Source: Adineta steineri (lineage: Eukaryota > Rotifera > Eurotatoria > Adinetida > Adinetidae). Taken from it: a stretch of DNA of 64,000 bases. Below, one piece after another: positions 21,701 to 32,975 of the stretch. Numbering within the stretch: the stretch's first letter is position 1; every line of letters begins with the position of its first letter. Both the position numbers and the translations under genes were made by a program. The notes beneath the pieces were generated by a model that was not told the origin of the DNA, did not search any database, and was given only the letters and a program-made list of their open reading frames with translations. Location of the stretch: positions 658,033 through 722,032 of the forward strand of contig CAJNOI010000006.1 of the NCBI GenBank assembly GCA_905250115.1, read 5' to 3'.

Positions 21701-23987
21701 TTAATAAAATACCAATAAATATTGAACGAAATGTTAAACATAATATTGATGGATCATCTGTATTTGATACATTATTAGCTACTTCGAGATATGGTGATTG
21801 TTCAGAAGTATCTGTTGATTTTTTATTATGTATTAATGATGATTTTATTTTTTCCTAAAAATACCATGCAAATACCGATGAGATATAGTTATACAAAAAA
21901 TTAACTTACACTATCATCGTCGTCGATAAAACTTGGATTAAGATAAATTGATTCCCAGATTCCTAGACTTTCACCCTCAGCATCCATATTTTCGTATTCA
22001 CTATGATTATTTGTCATTATTAGAATAAAAAATATAAATTAATGAGAAAAATAACGATACCTAGTCAGTACATATAATTCATACGTAGTGCATTTGCTCG
22101 CGCATATAGACGTTTATTTCTTCGTGTGCATCAAACCGTAACATAACGCTTACAAAAAAAGCGATAACATAGTGCTTGTAATAAATCGAAAAAAGATTAT
22201 CGATACTAACATTCATTTACCTTTGACAATACTAAGCTAATTTGTTTCGAATAGTCAACAATAAGGTTATTTTCTCTACAATAGACAAATATATACATGA
22301 TAATGTTTAGTGGATTACATTCTAGTTAGTAATAGAAGGTAAATATAGCATGATTGTTATATAATATTTTTCAAATATTGCTTGAACAATATATACAAGT
22401 GTTAAATTAAAAAGGATCTTTCGTACCTTCGATAGATTATGAAATTCATACAGAACAAAGAATTTTTAAAAGTCGTAAGAGTGCAGTTCCTTGTAAGAAT
22501 TATTATCAAATAAAATAGTTTATACCAATAAATCTCTATTTCTTGTCTGATAATCTATATGGATTTCGATTTTTTTTTATTATTATTCAAATATAATTAA
22601 AATACGAATTTTTTTTACATAAAATGAATATTTTTTTAGGTGCTGGTAAAACAACATTAGTACGACGTATATGTGAAACATTGCTCCAACAATCACAATC
22701 AATACCATGCTATGGTTTTTATACAGAAGAAGTTAGAGGCGCTAGTGGCTCACGAATTGGTTTTAATGTTGTTACATTAGATGGACAATCACGTACTCCA
22801 TTAGCACGTATAGAGTAAGAAAATTAGCTTAAAATCTTGTTAAGATTCGACTAGTGTTATATAATATATTATTAATAAGAAAAAGAAAACTTTGAAATCA
22901 TTCTCGTTCAGAAGTTCATTCAGTAGTAGACATGTGTCTGCTGAACGTTTTTTCCGTTCACGACTTTAAAATTTTTTTAAATAATGAATGATTGGCTTCA
23001 AGTACTTGAGAAATTAGTAGTTTTTTTTAAACTTGAGAATATATTTTATGATATTTTTTACGCTTGCAGCATGGAAGGAGATGGAATGGCTAATGAGATT
23101 TAAGTGATGCGTGAATGTTTTTTTTCTTTCTCTATTGAGTGCATAGTATTTTTAGCCGTGATAAAGACTTAGGAACATATTAAATGACTGATAATGTTTC
23201 GACGATGCATGAGTATCTTGTTTTTCTCCATTGAATGTATATATTTATGTACGGTATATAAACACAACGCATGACTGATGATCTTTCATTAATAATTAAG
23301 TATTTTGGTTTTTATATAATTAATATAAATGTATGCTATATTTGTCTCTGTGATAATGATACTGATTGATTGAGAAAATTGAAACAGTCAGTGTTTATTT
23401 ATTTTTTATAAACAAAAATATTTTATGAATTAAAATTATTGTTTTTCTTACAAATGGAGAAATAAATTTCCTGTTTATTACAGTTGTAAATCTTCAATTA
23501 ATTCGCTTTAGTGAATATACAACATCATCATCATCATCATCATTACCACGTATTGGACAATATAATGTATTTGTTGATGAATTCGAACGTGCTACTTTAC
23601 CATTATTAACAGTAAAATTTTATGATTAATTTCGAAGAGAAAATATTTCTTTTATTTTTTAATAGGACATTCAAACACCATGTATATGTCTAATAGATGA
23701 AATAGGCAAAATGGAATTATTCTCCAATAAATTCAAACAAATAATTCAAACATTAATTGAAAAACCTAATTTAATTTTAATTGCTACCATACCTATTAAA
23801 CCTTTACCATTTGTTGATAGAATTCGTACAAGAAAAGATTGTCATTTAATTACAGTAAGTTTTAATGATAAAATAATTTCTTTTTATATCAAAATTGATT
23901 TAGGTTACACGTGAAAATCGTTTTGGTTCAACATTAAAAAATGAATTAATGATATCGATTGAAAACTTAGTAAAAAATATTTCATAG
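18783..23987 (+). CDS. NTPCR: NTPCR/THEP1 nucleoside-triphosphatase
   Basis: P-loop NTPase of the THEP1 family that hydrolyses NTPs in vitro; cellular role unclear. Exons: 18783-18846, 22640-22814, 23512-23611, 23666-23854, 23904-23987; 203 residues (human 190). Walker A GQPGAGKTT spans residues 19-27 and is split by intron 1, whose ends restore PGAGKT exactly. Then YGFYTEEVR, GSRIGFNVVTLDG, and Walker B ICLIDEIGKMELFS (residues 120-133), TIPIKPLPFVDRIRTRKD and a short C-terminus, all in the order of the human protein. A serine run (TCA repeats) replaces part of the loop before RIGQYNVF. Intron 1 is 3,793 nt and holds the complete antisense OPT gene; intron 2 is 697 nt and empty of features. 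Confidence 0.92.
18877..18882 (-). terminator. Poly(A) signal AATAAA of the OPT gene
   Basis: Reads AATAAA on the minus strand, 17 nt after the OPT stop codon. The expected cleavage 10-30 nt downstream falls at about 18847-18867, right beside the NTPCR exon 1 donor at 18847. Confidence 0.55.
18900..22017 (-). CDS. OPT-family oligopeptide transporter, nested in NTPCR intron 1
   Basis: Ten exons, complement: 21910-22017, 21013-21854, 20748-20947, 20603-20695, 20100-20199, 19968-20053, 19848-19919, 19642-19787, 19407-19590, 18900-19345; 758 residues, the usual OPT length, with some 12-16 hydrophobic segments. OPT signatures are all present: NPGPFSIKEH (residues 137-146), TGASGLGFGAIELDW, DVHAKLMSSYPQISDW (fungal-like DVH..LM..Y..VP.WW), LPSGIITATTN, NLKIGHYMKIPPR, and C-terminal FPQWWG..DGCPLASANYSG. 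Probably proton-coupled import of small peptides or modified peptides at a membrane; substrate not inferable. OPT proteins are known from fungi, plants and prokaryotes but not from typical animals, so transfer is suspected. Introns are rotifer-sized except intron 4 (403 nt), which has a hairpin. Confidence 0.92.
20410..20480. repeat. 71-nt foldback (hairpin) in OPT intron 4
   Basis: Outer arms 20410-20424 and 20466-20480 pair at 14 of 15 positions (one G-U); a second stem 20431-20438/20445-20452 closes a 6-nt loop. Could be a small foldback element or a structured RNA on either strand. Confidence 0.6.
22018..22639. other. NTPCR intron 1 upstream of the OPT gene
   Basis: AT-rich, no ORF. Must hold the OPT promoter and, at its right end, the NTPCR acceptor TTTTTTTAG (22631-22639). 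Confidence 0.5.
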
Positions 23988-26900
23988 ATTTTTTATTTAT
24001 TGAAATAAAAATATAATCAAGCTTGTGTTATATACATAAATACGTTCATTTTTCTCTTCCGGCTATGTAAGACAAATAAAATTTTGTTATTTTAACTGAA
24101 TAATGGAAATTTAAAATGTACTAAGAAATTCTTCATTCTATATCTAACGTGATTGAATATAATACAACCATAGTCTTACAGATTATTTTATGAGTAGAAT
24201 GAATTGTTATAAAAATTTTCTACTTATTCTCCTTGATATCATCAGGAGTAAAATAATTTAATTCGTTAATAATGAATAATATAATAATAGCCATAGGTGT
24301 TTTAGTATATATATATATGAAAACTTTATTGATAATTGAATTATATTATGTCAATGCTCGAGTAAATCGTATTGGGATATTAATAATCGATAATTTCGTA
24401 TAAAAGAAATAAGAAGAATATAATTTAATTGTTTGTATCTATGTAAAACTTAACCATTGATATGAAGATATTTGTCATAATGATTTTCCTATTATAAAGA
24501 AATATAAAATCTGGTTTATCTCATAATAATAGACAGAGATCATATAGACTTAGATTTATCCTTTGTATTATTTATCTGATTAAAGAATATAGAAATGTCC
24601 AGTTTGAATAGAGAGTTTTATATATGATTGTCGATAAAACTAATTTTTATGGTAGATTATAATGTAATATGTATAAACTCTGGCAAAAATAATATATAAT
24701 CTTCTTCGTCTTCTCCTCCTCTTAGTAATATTATGGTTTCAAGAAAGAGTGTTAATGGGACATGTCCTGGTACTTATACTTGTGATATAAACATACCACT
24801 CATCTGGTTTTTAGGCTTTTGTCTTTGGTTTGTAATTTTCTCGTAACCTTCGACATGTATAGATATTTTCTCTTTCTTTTTTTTNNNNNNNNNNTTTTTT
24901 TTCTTCTTTTTTCTCTCTTTCAGTCTCGCATTCATTGTTATTATTTTTTTTTTGTTGTTATTCTTGGTGATGTGTTCTCGATAGAGTAAGTTTTGTTATC
25001 GTTCTATACTGTGTTGTTCATTGAATGCGTTTTGGAAAAAGAACAAAAAGAAAGAAGAGGATCGGGTTCTTCTTTCTCTTTTTTATGTGCGTATGTGTGT
25101 CTAACTCAAGCTAAGGGTGGAAAACGAGATGCTACAAACACACCGGCGGTAGCGTCAACTGACTGTTAAGAATTGGAATGATGAGCAACCAACAAGCAAG
25201 TGCGTCGTAAAGATATAACAGAAGAGGGAGAAGAAAAAAAAAAATACGAGAGAAGAAGAGTATGTAGCGATGTCAAGCACACAAGCAGTGCCATCGACGG
25301 TGATGTTCGGGTGTTGGAAGCTTAATTGCGTAGAACAACCACCATCAGTTAGACCAGACATCGAGAAGGCGTCCACATCTCCGATTTCTTCGCTTTACTG
25401 CTAGAGAGATACAAAGTGAGAGAGAGAGAGGGAGAGACAGAGGAGAAAGAAGAAGAAGAAGAAAGACAGAGAGACAGAGAAAGGGAGGAGGAATGAAACA
25501 CTAACGCACACACATACAGACAAACATATAGATACTGTTTGTTGTTGTTAGAAATGATGTCTCATCGTTTGACATATACTCTACACCAGCACCATTGTCT
25601 GAGGTAAGGAGAATAAAAGAGAAAAAGAATAGTTTCTATCAAAGTCAGCTTTAATAATAAATCAATTCAAAAAAATTAGCATGAAATAATTCACAATGAA
25701 TATATATATCAGATCATTCTATTGTCTAGAATTATATAGTACTAATAAAATATCATAAGAAGCTAAAGAGTTCATATACTACAAAGACCAGATAATTCAA
25801 GAGAGCAAAGGTTGTTTTATGATTGATAGAATTAGTAAATTGTGTGCTAGAATAGCAAAGTGCCAGATGACTAACAAACAGATGCAGTCAAGTCATATTT
25901 TGCTCATTCATGAGTAAATCTATATTGCATTTTTCTTGTCTAATTATCATCTATATTCTCTCATTCTGTTCTATTTGATGACGACAGCACTATGCATTTT
26001 ACTATCAGCACAATAATGTGTGTGTGTGTGTGTGTGTCTATACTCTCACGAAACATCACATTATCCGTGAATATTATCTTGTTGTCTGATGCGCTAGAAT
26101 GACCTTGATCGAAGCAGACTTTTGTTATTCTAGTTAATAATTCTTTTTTTTTTATTCTGCTTCTGTCTATCACTTATTCTTGACAGTTACACATGTATTC
26201 GTGTTTTTTCCTCTGTTTTTTTTTTCGCTTTCTAATGCACATGACCATTGTTGATCAGCTAGTAAGAAAAGGAGGAAACACATACGAAAGGAATGAATAT
26301 TTCACCATCTGTTTTTACTATTGGTTATTCTAAAAGTAATACGTGCTTCAGTTATTCTAGCTGTTAATCGAACTAGTACTATTATAAGATATACATTTAT
26401 AAATATATATATGTCTATATATAGAACTAAATGCTGATGATCTGAGTTGTGTGCTCACTATTTTTCAGGATTATACCGATAAGCATGGTGACACGACAAC
26501 GACGATGTTAATCTGTCAGCAACAGGAAATATGCGTGCCAGTTTGTCTTCCATCAAAACAATTTATTATGGTTGTTGTTGTATATCGATGAAAGCTACTC
26601 TTAAATTTATTCAAGGTGAGAAGATATAAAATTCTATTATATATATATATAACTTTCAAGAGAAAAAAAAGAGAAGGATTATATAGTTGAAAAAATTATT
26701 AAAAAAAAAATTATAAAACCTGTTGAAGCTTGAAGTTCTCTTTATTTGCATAATGGATCTCCTCGAGAAACGTTGGTGACATCTTCTTTTTTTCTTCTTC
26801 TCTTTGAATTGAGAATTTTTCAAGCGTTATTTAGACGTATGAGTGTATATGTCATAACAGTGAATCGAAGATTTTTTTTTTTCTTTTTTTCTATTTTCAT

Positions 26901-27232
26901 CAGTCGTTTTTTTTATCTATGAGAAATTTCTTTTCTCGTCTTTTCTGATTATTATTATTTGTGACTGAAGATTAGTTGAAGAACGCATAGACGACGAGTT
27001 AACAAAAAAACAAAAAAAAAGAAGAAAATCCTATTGAGATATATGTTTAAATAGTGAAAGGCATATTTTTTATGAGAAAAAAAAAAGTAATAAAATAGTG
27101 TAAGTTCTCCTTTTTTTCTTCTTGAGAGGAAAGAACATCGAGAAAGCTATTGCATGACATATATATATATATATATAGATATAATCATTACTTTATTTTC
27201 TAAAAAAAAAATGTTTTTCAATTTAGGAGGCA
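23988..27232. other. Long leader/intergenic region upstream of the WSD-like gene
   Basis: Holds AATAAA (24004-24009) for NTPCR, the 10-N gap, a GA-rich tract (about 25395-25495), a GT microsatellite (26018-26036) and probable non-coding 5' exons of the next gene: an exon ending at 25603 before GTAAGG, an exon 26469-26615 between CAG and GTGAG, and the acceptor at 27226. In the spliced leader the upstream ATGs (25553, 26590) run into stops, so they are uORFs. Confidence 0.45.
24885..24894. other. Assembly gap (10 N)
   Basis: Ten undetermined bases inside a T-rich tract. Confidence 1.
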
Positions 27233-30200
27233 ATGCAAGTGGACACCCGATGGGTACAACCAGTCGTGTCTGACTTAGCTTCTGCTCCATACGACGGTAA
27301 TAATTATCAGCATAATATTGAACAAAACTTATCTGTTCAATCTCCACCTTTATCAAAATTACAACCACCGTTAATAGCGACAATATTTTTTCCATCACCA
27401 CGTGTAGAACCAATTGATATGGCACGTTCTCATCAACAAACGACACAAAATCGTAGTAAAACAGGCTATACTCAATCAGCAACAACTGATGAACAACGAC
27501 ACGTAACAACACCTTATCTAGAAAATCGACCTATAAAACGAGTTAAACATCCTGCTGATCGTTCACCAATAATTTTTATTGTTCAACGTATATCATCAGC
27601 TTGTTTAACAATATTTATTTCACTACCTTGTGTTATATTATTAACACTTTTATTACCTATCTGTTGGTTTATAAGAACATTAATACGATTAGCTTGTCGA
27701 CATCATTGTAATGTTACTCCATGTGCTTGTAGTTATTTATCTGCTAGTGATTTATTTTGGTTTTATAATAGTAATATATCATCCAATCGAGAGAAAAATG
27801 ATGAAACAACGAAATTAAATTCTCAAACAATATCACCAACAGCAGCTGCAATTTTTTTTCTTGAAGGTAACATATATATATTTAAAATCATGACTTATAA
27901 ATTATTCTTCCTCACTAAGGCACAATAAATGAAAACTCATTAAAAAAATTATTAATTAATCGACTTGTCACAAGCAGTGTTCGACGAGGTTCAAATATTG
28001 GTAAAAAATTATTTCCACGATTTTCTCAATTAGTTGTATCACGTCTATCTGGTGCAATGTGGGTTGATTATTCTCTATTTTCTATTGATGAACATGTACG
28101 TGAAATACCACGTACAATTCAATCAGATGAAGATCTTCAATCATACATATCAACATTACTATCAACAGAATTGACACGTAGTCGTCCTCTATGGCAATTA
28201 CATTATAAAAATCGTTCATCCACACGTCCAAATGATAGTATAATTGTATTTTTTTATCATCCTGTTTTATCTGATGGAATATCATTATTACGTATTTTAT
28301 TAAAACATATTGTTGATAATCGTACGACACAATTAGATTTAAAACCACGTTTTGTTGGTAGACATAATGAATATATATTTGATTATATAAAAGCATATCT
28401 ATTCGGACATATGCTTATATTTAGTAAATTATTATTTAATTCATTTCGAGAAAATTTTTTTAAAAGAAAACTTTTGAAAACTAATATTAATAATAATAAT
28501 AATCATAATAATGTTAATAATAATAATAATATTTCAACGATTAATTCACATTTTTTACAACCACAAGAACAACGAAAAATTGTTTGGTCAGCTCCATTTA
28601 GTTTAACACAAGCTAATCGAATGAAACTTGTGACAAGAACACGTATGAATGATCTTCTTTCAACATTAGTTATTTCATCTGTTAGATTATATATGGAACG
28701 ATATGGGTAAGTTAAATATAATTAATATAGAAATGTTACATGATTAGATAGATAGATTTATATGTTTCAGTTAAAAGGGTAAAACTATTATGATTAAATG
28801 AATAGGATGTCATGTCATAGATGATTTTCTTCTTCATTAATTCTTTTTCTTCTTTTATATTATCTATAGTGTATCCAATTCAGTAAATATGAATTGTATT
28901 ATGCCTTGTGATCTTCGTTCAAATTCAGCAAATATAATTATGGGAAATCAAATATCACATCTATGTTTTGAATTACCTATGAATATTGAAGGTAACATTC
29001 CACTTTTATGGTCATTTTATGATAGTACAAAACGTGTGAAAGAAAATGGAGATTATGCTACAATGTATTTATTTACACATATTGTTTATCTTTTATTTCC
29101 TCTTTGTTTAGGTATGATTTAAAATCTAAATGAAAAAATTTTATTTTTCTTACTTCTTTTTTTTTATATATTTTTAGCAAATAAAATCATAGCTCGTATT
29201 TATAATAGTGCTAGTCTATGGTTAACAACAATAGCTGCTGGAAGCAGTACAGCCTTAGCAACAATGTCAATATGCAATAGAGATGTACGAAGTTTAATAT
29301 GCCTTAGTCCATGTATTGGTACAGCTAGTGTTAATCTTTGTGTAACAACATATGCTGATGAAATTCGTCTTGTTGTTATTGCCGATCCAAATGTTGTGCC
29401 TAATTTACATTTATTTACTGAATATTTTAGTCAACAAGTAAGCAAAAAAAAATCAAACGGATTTTATTTTATCAATAAAATTATTTTTTGTTTAGTTAAC
29501 AATTGTTCAAGATCTTCTTGCTCATCGAAGAATACCAGGTGAAATTCGTCGAATAACACGACCACCAAGATCACAACCAGCAAAGAAAAGTATTAGTAGT
29601 ATATCCGATTTATCTGATGATTTATCAATAGAAGAAGTAAATATAAATTCTATTTATTCTTTAATTAATTTTCTTGTCTTTTTTCAAATTATAGATTCAA
29701 GCAAAAATGACAGCATTACAACAAGAATTACTTTCATTAAAAAGTCAATTTGAAAATGTTGATATGAATGATCCATCGAGTCAAACTCAACGTTTAATAA
29801 TAACAACAAAACTCGAAGAACTACGACGAGAATTTCGTGAATTACTTATTAAATTACAAGAACGTCAATGTGAATTATCAGGTATGATACCAAGTGATGA
29901 AGAAGATGAAATGGATCCACATGTACGTGTACGTTTACGTTCGGCAAGTGTTGCATCAAAAATTTCATTAAGATCAAATGATCAACGATTATTATCAGCA
30001 AAGTAAAAATGACACACGAAAAAAAACAAAAACTTATTTTTATTCAAATATTTATTTTTTTCAGAATGTATCAATTAGAAAGAGATGAAGGTAGTAGTGA
30101 ATTTAGTGCTTCAATTGTTCCTTCAAATCCATCAGCATCAAAAATGAGTTTAACAGCACAACAATTCGTAATATAACAAAAAAAAGAAAGAAAATGTTTT

Positions 30201-30412
30201 ATTTTTTTGTTCTATAATAGAATGATCAACAAATCGGTATACGTCGTGCACAATCTGTAAGTATTTGTGAAAATACACAGATTGATATGCAACCACGAAC
30301 AGTATTGAATCGTACTCGATTAACAACACCAACTCGAGTAGTTAATACAACAACGAATACTATTCTTCATCTTGATCCGAGTGAAAATTGGAAAAATGCA
30401 AGTGGAAATTAA
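27233..30412 (+). CDS. Wax ester synthase/DGAT-like (WSD) membrane O-acyltransferase
   Basis: Exons: 27233-27866, 27920-28706, 28870-29111, 29178-29437, 29496-29636, 29695-30002, 30065-30167, 30221-30412; 888 residues. A long hydrophobic segment (about residues 112-150, ISLPCVILLTLLLPICWF) anchors it. The acyltransferase-like domain follows: NRLVTSSVRRGS, RSRPLWQLHY, then FFYHPVLSDGISLL at 322-335 where the family has HHxxxDG; here it is HPVLSDG, so the second His is Pro. The WSD C-terminal domain is clear: SLICLSPCIGTASVNLCV.TYADEIRLVVIADPNVVP (broken). The last ~180 residues are a coiled coil plus serine/threonine-rich tail. It would make wax esters or triacylglycerol if active, which the motif change leaves open. 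An Asn run occurs in exon 2. Confidence 0.75.
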
Positions 30413-32975
30413 TTCCTATACATATATATATACATACAGATTTGTCATTTCTGCTCAATTTATTTTTATTTTTATGTTCATACCAATAAATTTTGGTCGA
30501 CTGTGTTATAACAAAAAAAACTTTCTTTTTTTTATTGTTGTCTCGTTTTGTTTGTTTTTCGTTACGATATTTCTTTTTTTGTGAATCAATCAAAAATAGA
30601 AAATAAAAATGAAATAGAAAATCTTATTAGCAGTCGTTTTTCTTTTTCTTCAAAAGATATTTCTATATAAGTTAATTGAGTATACTATTAATAGACATAA
30701 TGTGTTAAGTTATGCATGATAAAGAGAATAAAAAGATTTTTTTATTACTTTATGCTATATTGAAGTCTTAATTCATATGAATTTATTTATATTAAAAAAA
30801 TATCATATTGCAGGTGACACTTTGTTTTTCTTTTCGGCGATAAAAGTATCATATTATATTAAAAAGAATATTAATATTGTTGATTTAGTAATAACATATA
30901 TATATTCGTCTTATGAAAAATTTTAGTCATCGATTTTAAAATAATTTAGTTGTTATTAAGTATTCATTTCTTTTTTTTCAGTTTTAATAATTAGTAGGCA
31001 CTCTAGTCATTATCAAAACGTTGTTTTGATAGGAAATGGATTAGTAAGAAATTTTAGATAATATCTATCAGATAATATTTCCTCTAGTTTTTCTTCAACT
31101 CAACTACTTCGTAAACATACCTAGATAAGATGTCATTTTGTCTTACTTAGAAGAAAAAGAATCAACAAGAATTTAATTATCTACTGATAGTATCAGAAAA
31201 TCAATATCGAATGATATTAAATCATTTCTATAAATATTTTGATAATCTGCTTGGCAGATTTTTGTAATTGTATTTATGATAAGAACAAAAATAATATTAG
31301 TCTTTTAGTTTATTCATCTGTAAAGTATTTTAGTAGTCGATGCAATTATTATTAATTACGCATCAAATATTTCATTTTGTATGTGAATTCTATAAAAATA
31401 GAATTATTAGAATAATTTCGTAAATAGAACAACTAATGAGAGTTTATTTTTAGCGAAATATATTATTGGAAAATAAGATGGTAACATTTTTTGTATGGAG
31501 AAATTTTCAGAATGTTTGCTTTAGTGATAGCAGCAATGCAGATTAATCGACAATATCAGCTGTCAAAACAATACATGATGGATGATTTGGGAGTGCTATC
31601 TTCGCCATATGTCTAGAGAATATTAGGAAAACTATGGATGATAAATTAACAAACATTACAGAAATCTATCGAAGAATGCTTTTTTTTTCTATTGTTAAAA
31701 CGAAAATAAATGATAAAATTGTATATATTAAAAAGTGTAAGTACGCGACTTGTAGACAAATCTATAATATTTGATTTTTTGAAAATTATCAAGAAATTTT
31801 GAATTTCGAGTGTAACTGTATGCGACAATGGAACTGAAAGAAAAACCATTTAACATATTATGCATATTTTTGTTTCAATGCAATATACGATTTTTATTAT
31901 TTGTTTATAAATATATTACTGATGACCTTAATGTTGAATAATCAAAATTGAATTAGATACTCTTCATAAATAGTTTAATGCACTAATGATAAAATATTAA
32001 ATAGTCAACCTAATATAATACTTGGGTTTATTAAAAGTTTTTTTTATGTAGACAAGGGTTAATTTTACTCAAAAATAACGTGATCTGACGGTGTCGGAGA
32101 CATAGCATCTTTATCTTCAAACTTGGAAAATGTATGCTTGCTTCGGCGAAGGTCGACTTTCTTATATCATTCTCTTAGAAAAAACTTCAAAAAATCCACG
32201 ATATTGTTGCCTGATTTGTACTATCCCGGACTTAACTATAAGAAGTTTTGTCACCTAAAACAGTGATTTTAATAATATTGATACACTACATAAACTATTG
32301 TTTTTACTCGAAAAAAAACAAAGGAATCTGTTTTTTTTTAACTTGAGTTAATTTAATTGATTATTATCAAATTTTAAACTAAACAAACATCTGCAAAGTA
32401 TTCAATTTTTCGTCTCTTGTGTTCCTAATTAATTTTATAAACAAAATCATACGAGAATCACATCAAAAGTTTTCGAATATACTATATTCATTGATATTTT
32501 AGACGAAACTATTAGTAAGAAAAGAAACAATGAAAACTATTGGTAGATCAGAAAGTAAATATTTATATGCGTTCGTATTAATACGTTATTACTTTTATTT
32601 TAGTATTGATGATCTTAAATTAATCAATGAATTATTAGCATATTGTTCATACTATTAAGCTTGAGTATCCAAAGAAAAAGAAGTGTTGATTATATAATTA
32701 ATATACTGGTTGTATATTTAACAAAGAAAATAATTTAAATTTACTTAAATATATTCTATTTGATTAATTAAAGAATAAATTTATCATATCAAATAAAAAT
32801 TTCTAATAGTATACAAACCTTTAAAAAAGTTCTTTTCAAGGTTATACTTTTTCTTTTTATCTTTCCATACTAATTAGTCATAATATACATACGGTATACA
32901 TGAAATAAGCATAAAATAACCTTGAATCAGTCATATATACATCATTGAAAAAAAAAACGATTGGTTGTATTTTAT
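30413..32975. other. Intergenic region
   Basis: 2.56 kb, strongly AT-rich, no gene recognised. A short palindrome (TATCAAAAC/GTTTTGATA, about 31013-31033) is the only structure noted. Confidence 0.6.

Noticed and set aside
22624..22818. Possible short protein starting MNIFLGAGKTT
   Set aside because: The Met is intronic; the acceptor TTTTTTTAG and the in-phase junction to 18846 show this is exon 2 of NTPCR.
27147..27512. 121-residue minus-strand ORF
   Set aside because: It is antisense to the first coding exon of the WSD-like gene, with no start context or family similarity.
31013..31033. Nine-bp palindrome TATCAAAAC/GTTTTGATA
   Set aside because: Isolated and AT-rich; expected by chance in 2.5 kb of such sequence, no flanking duplication.
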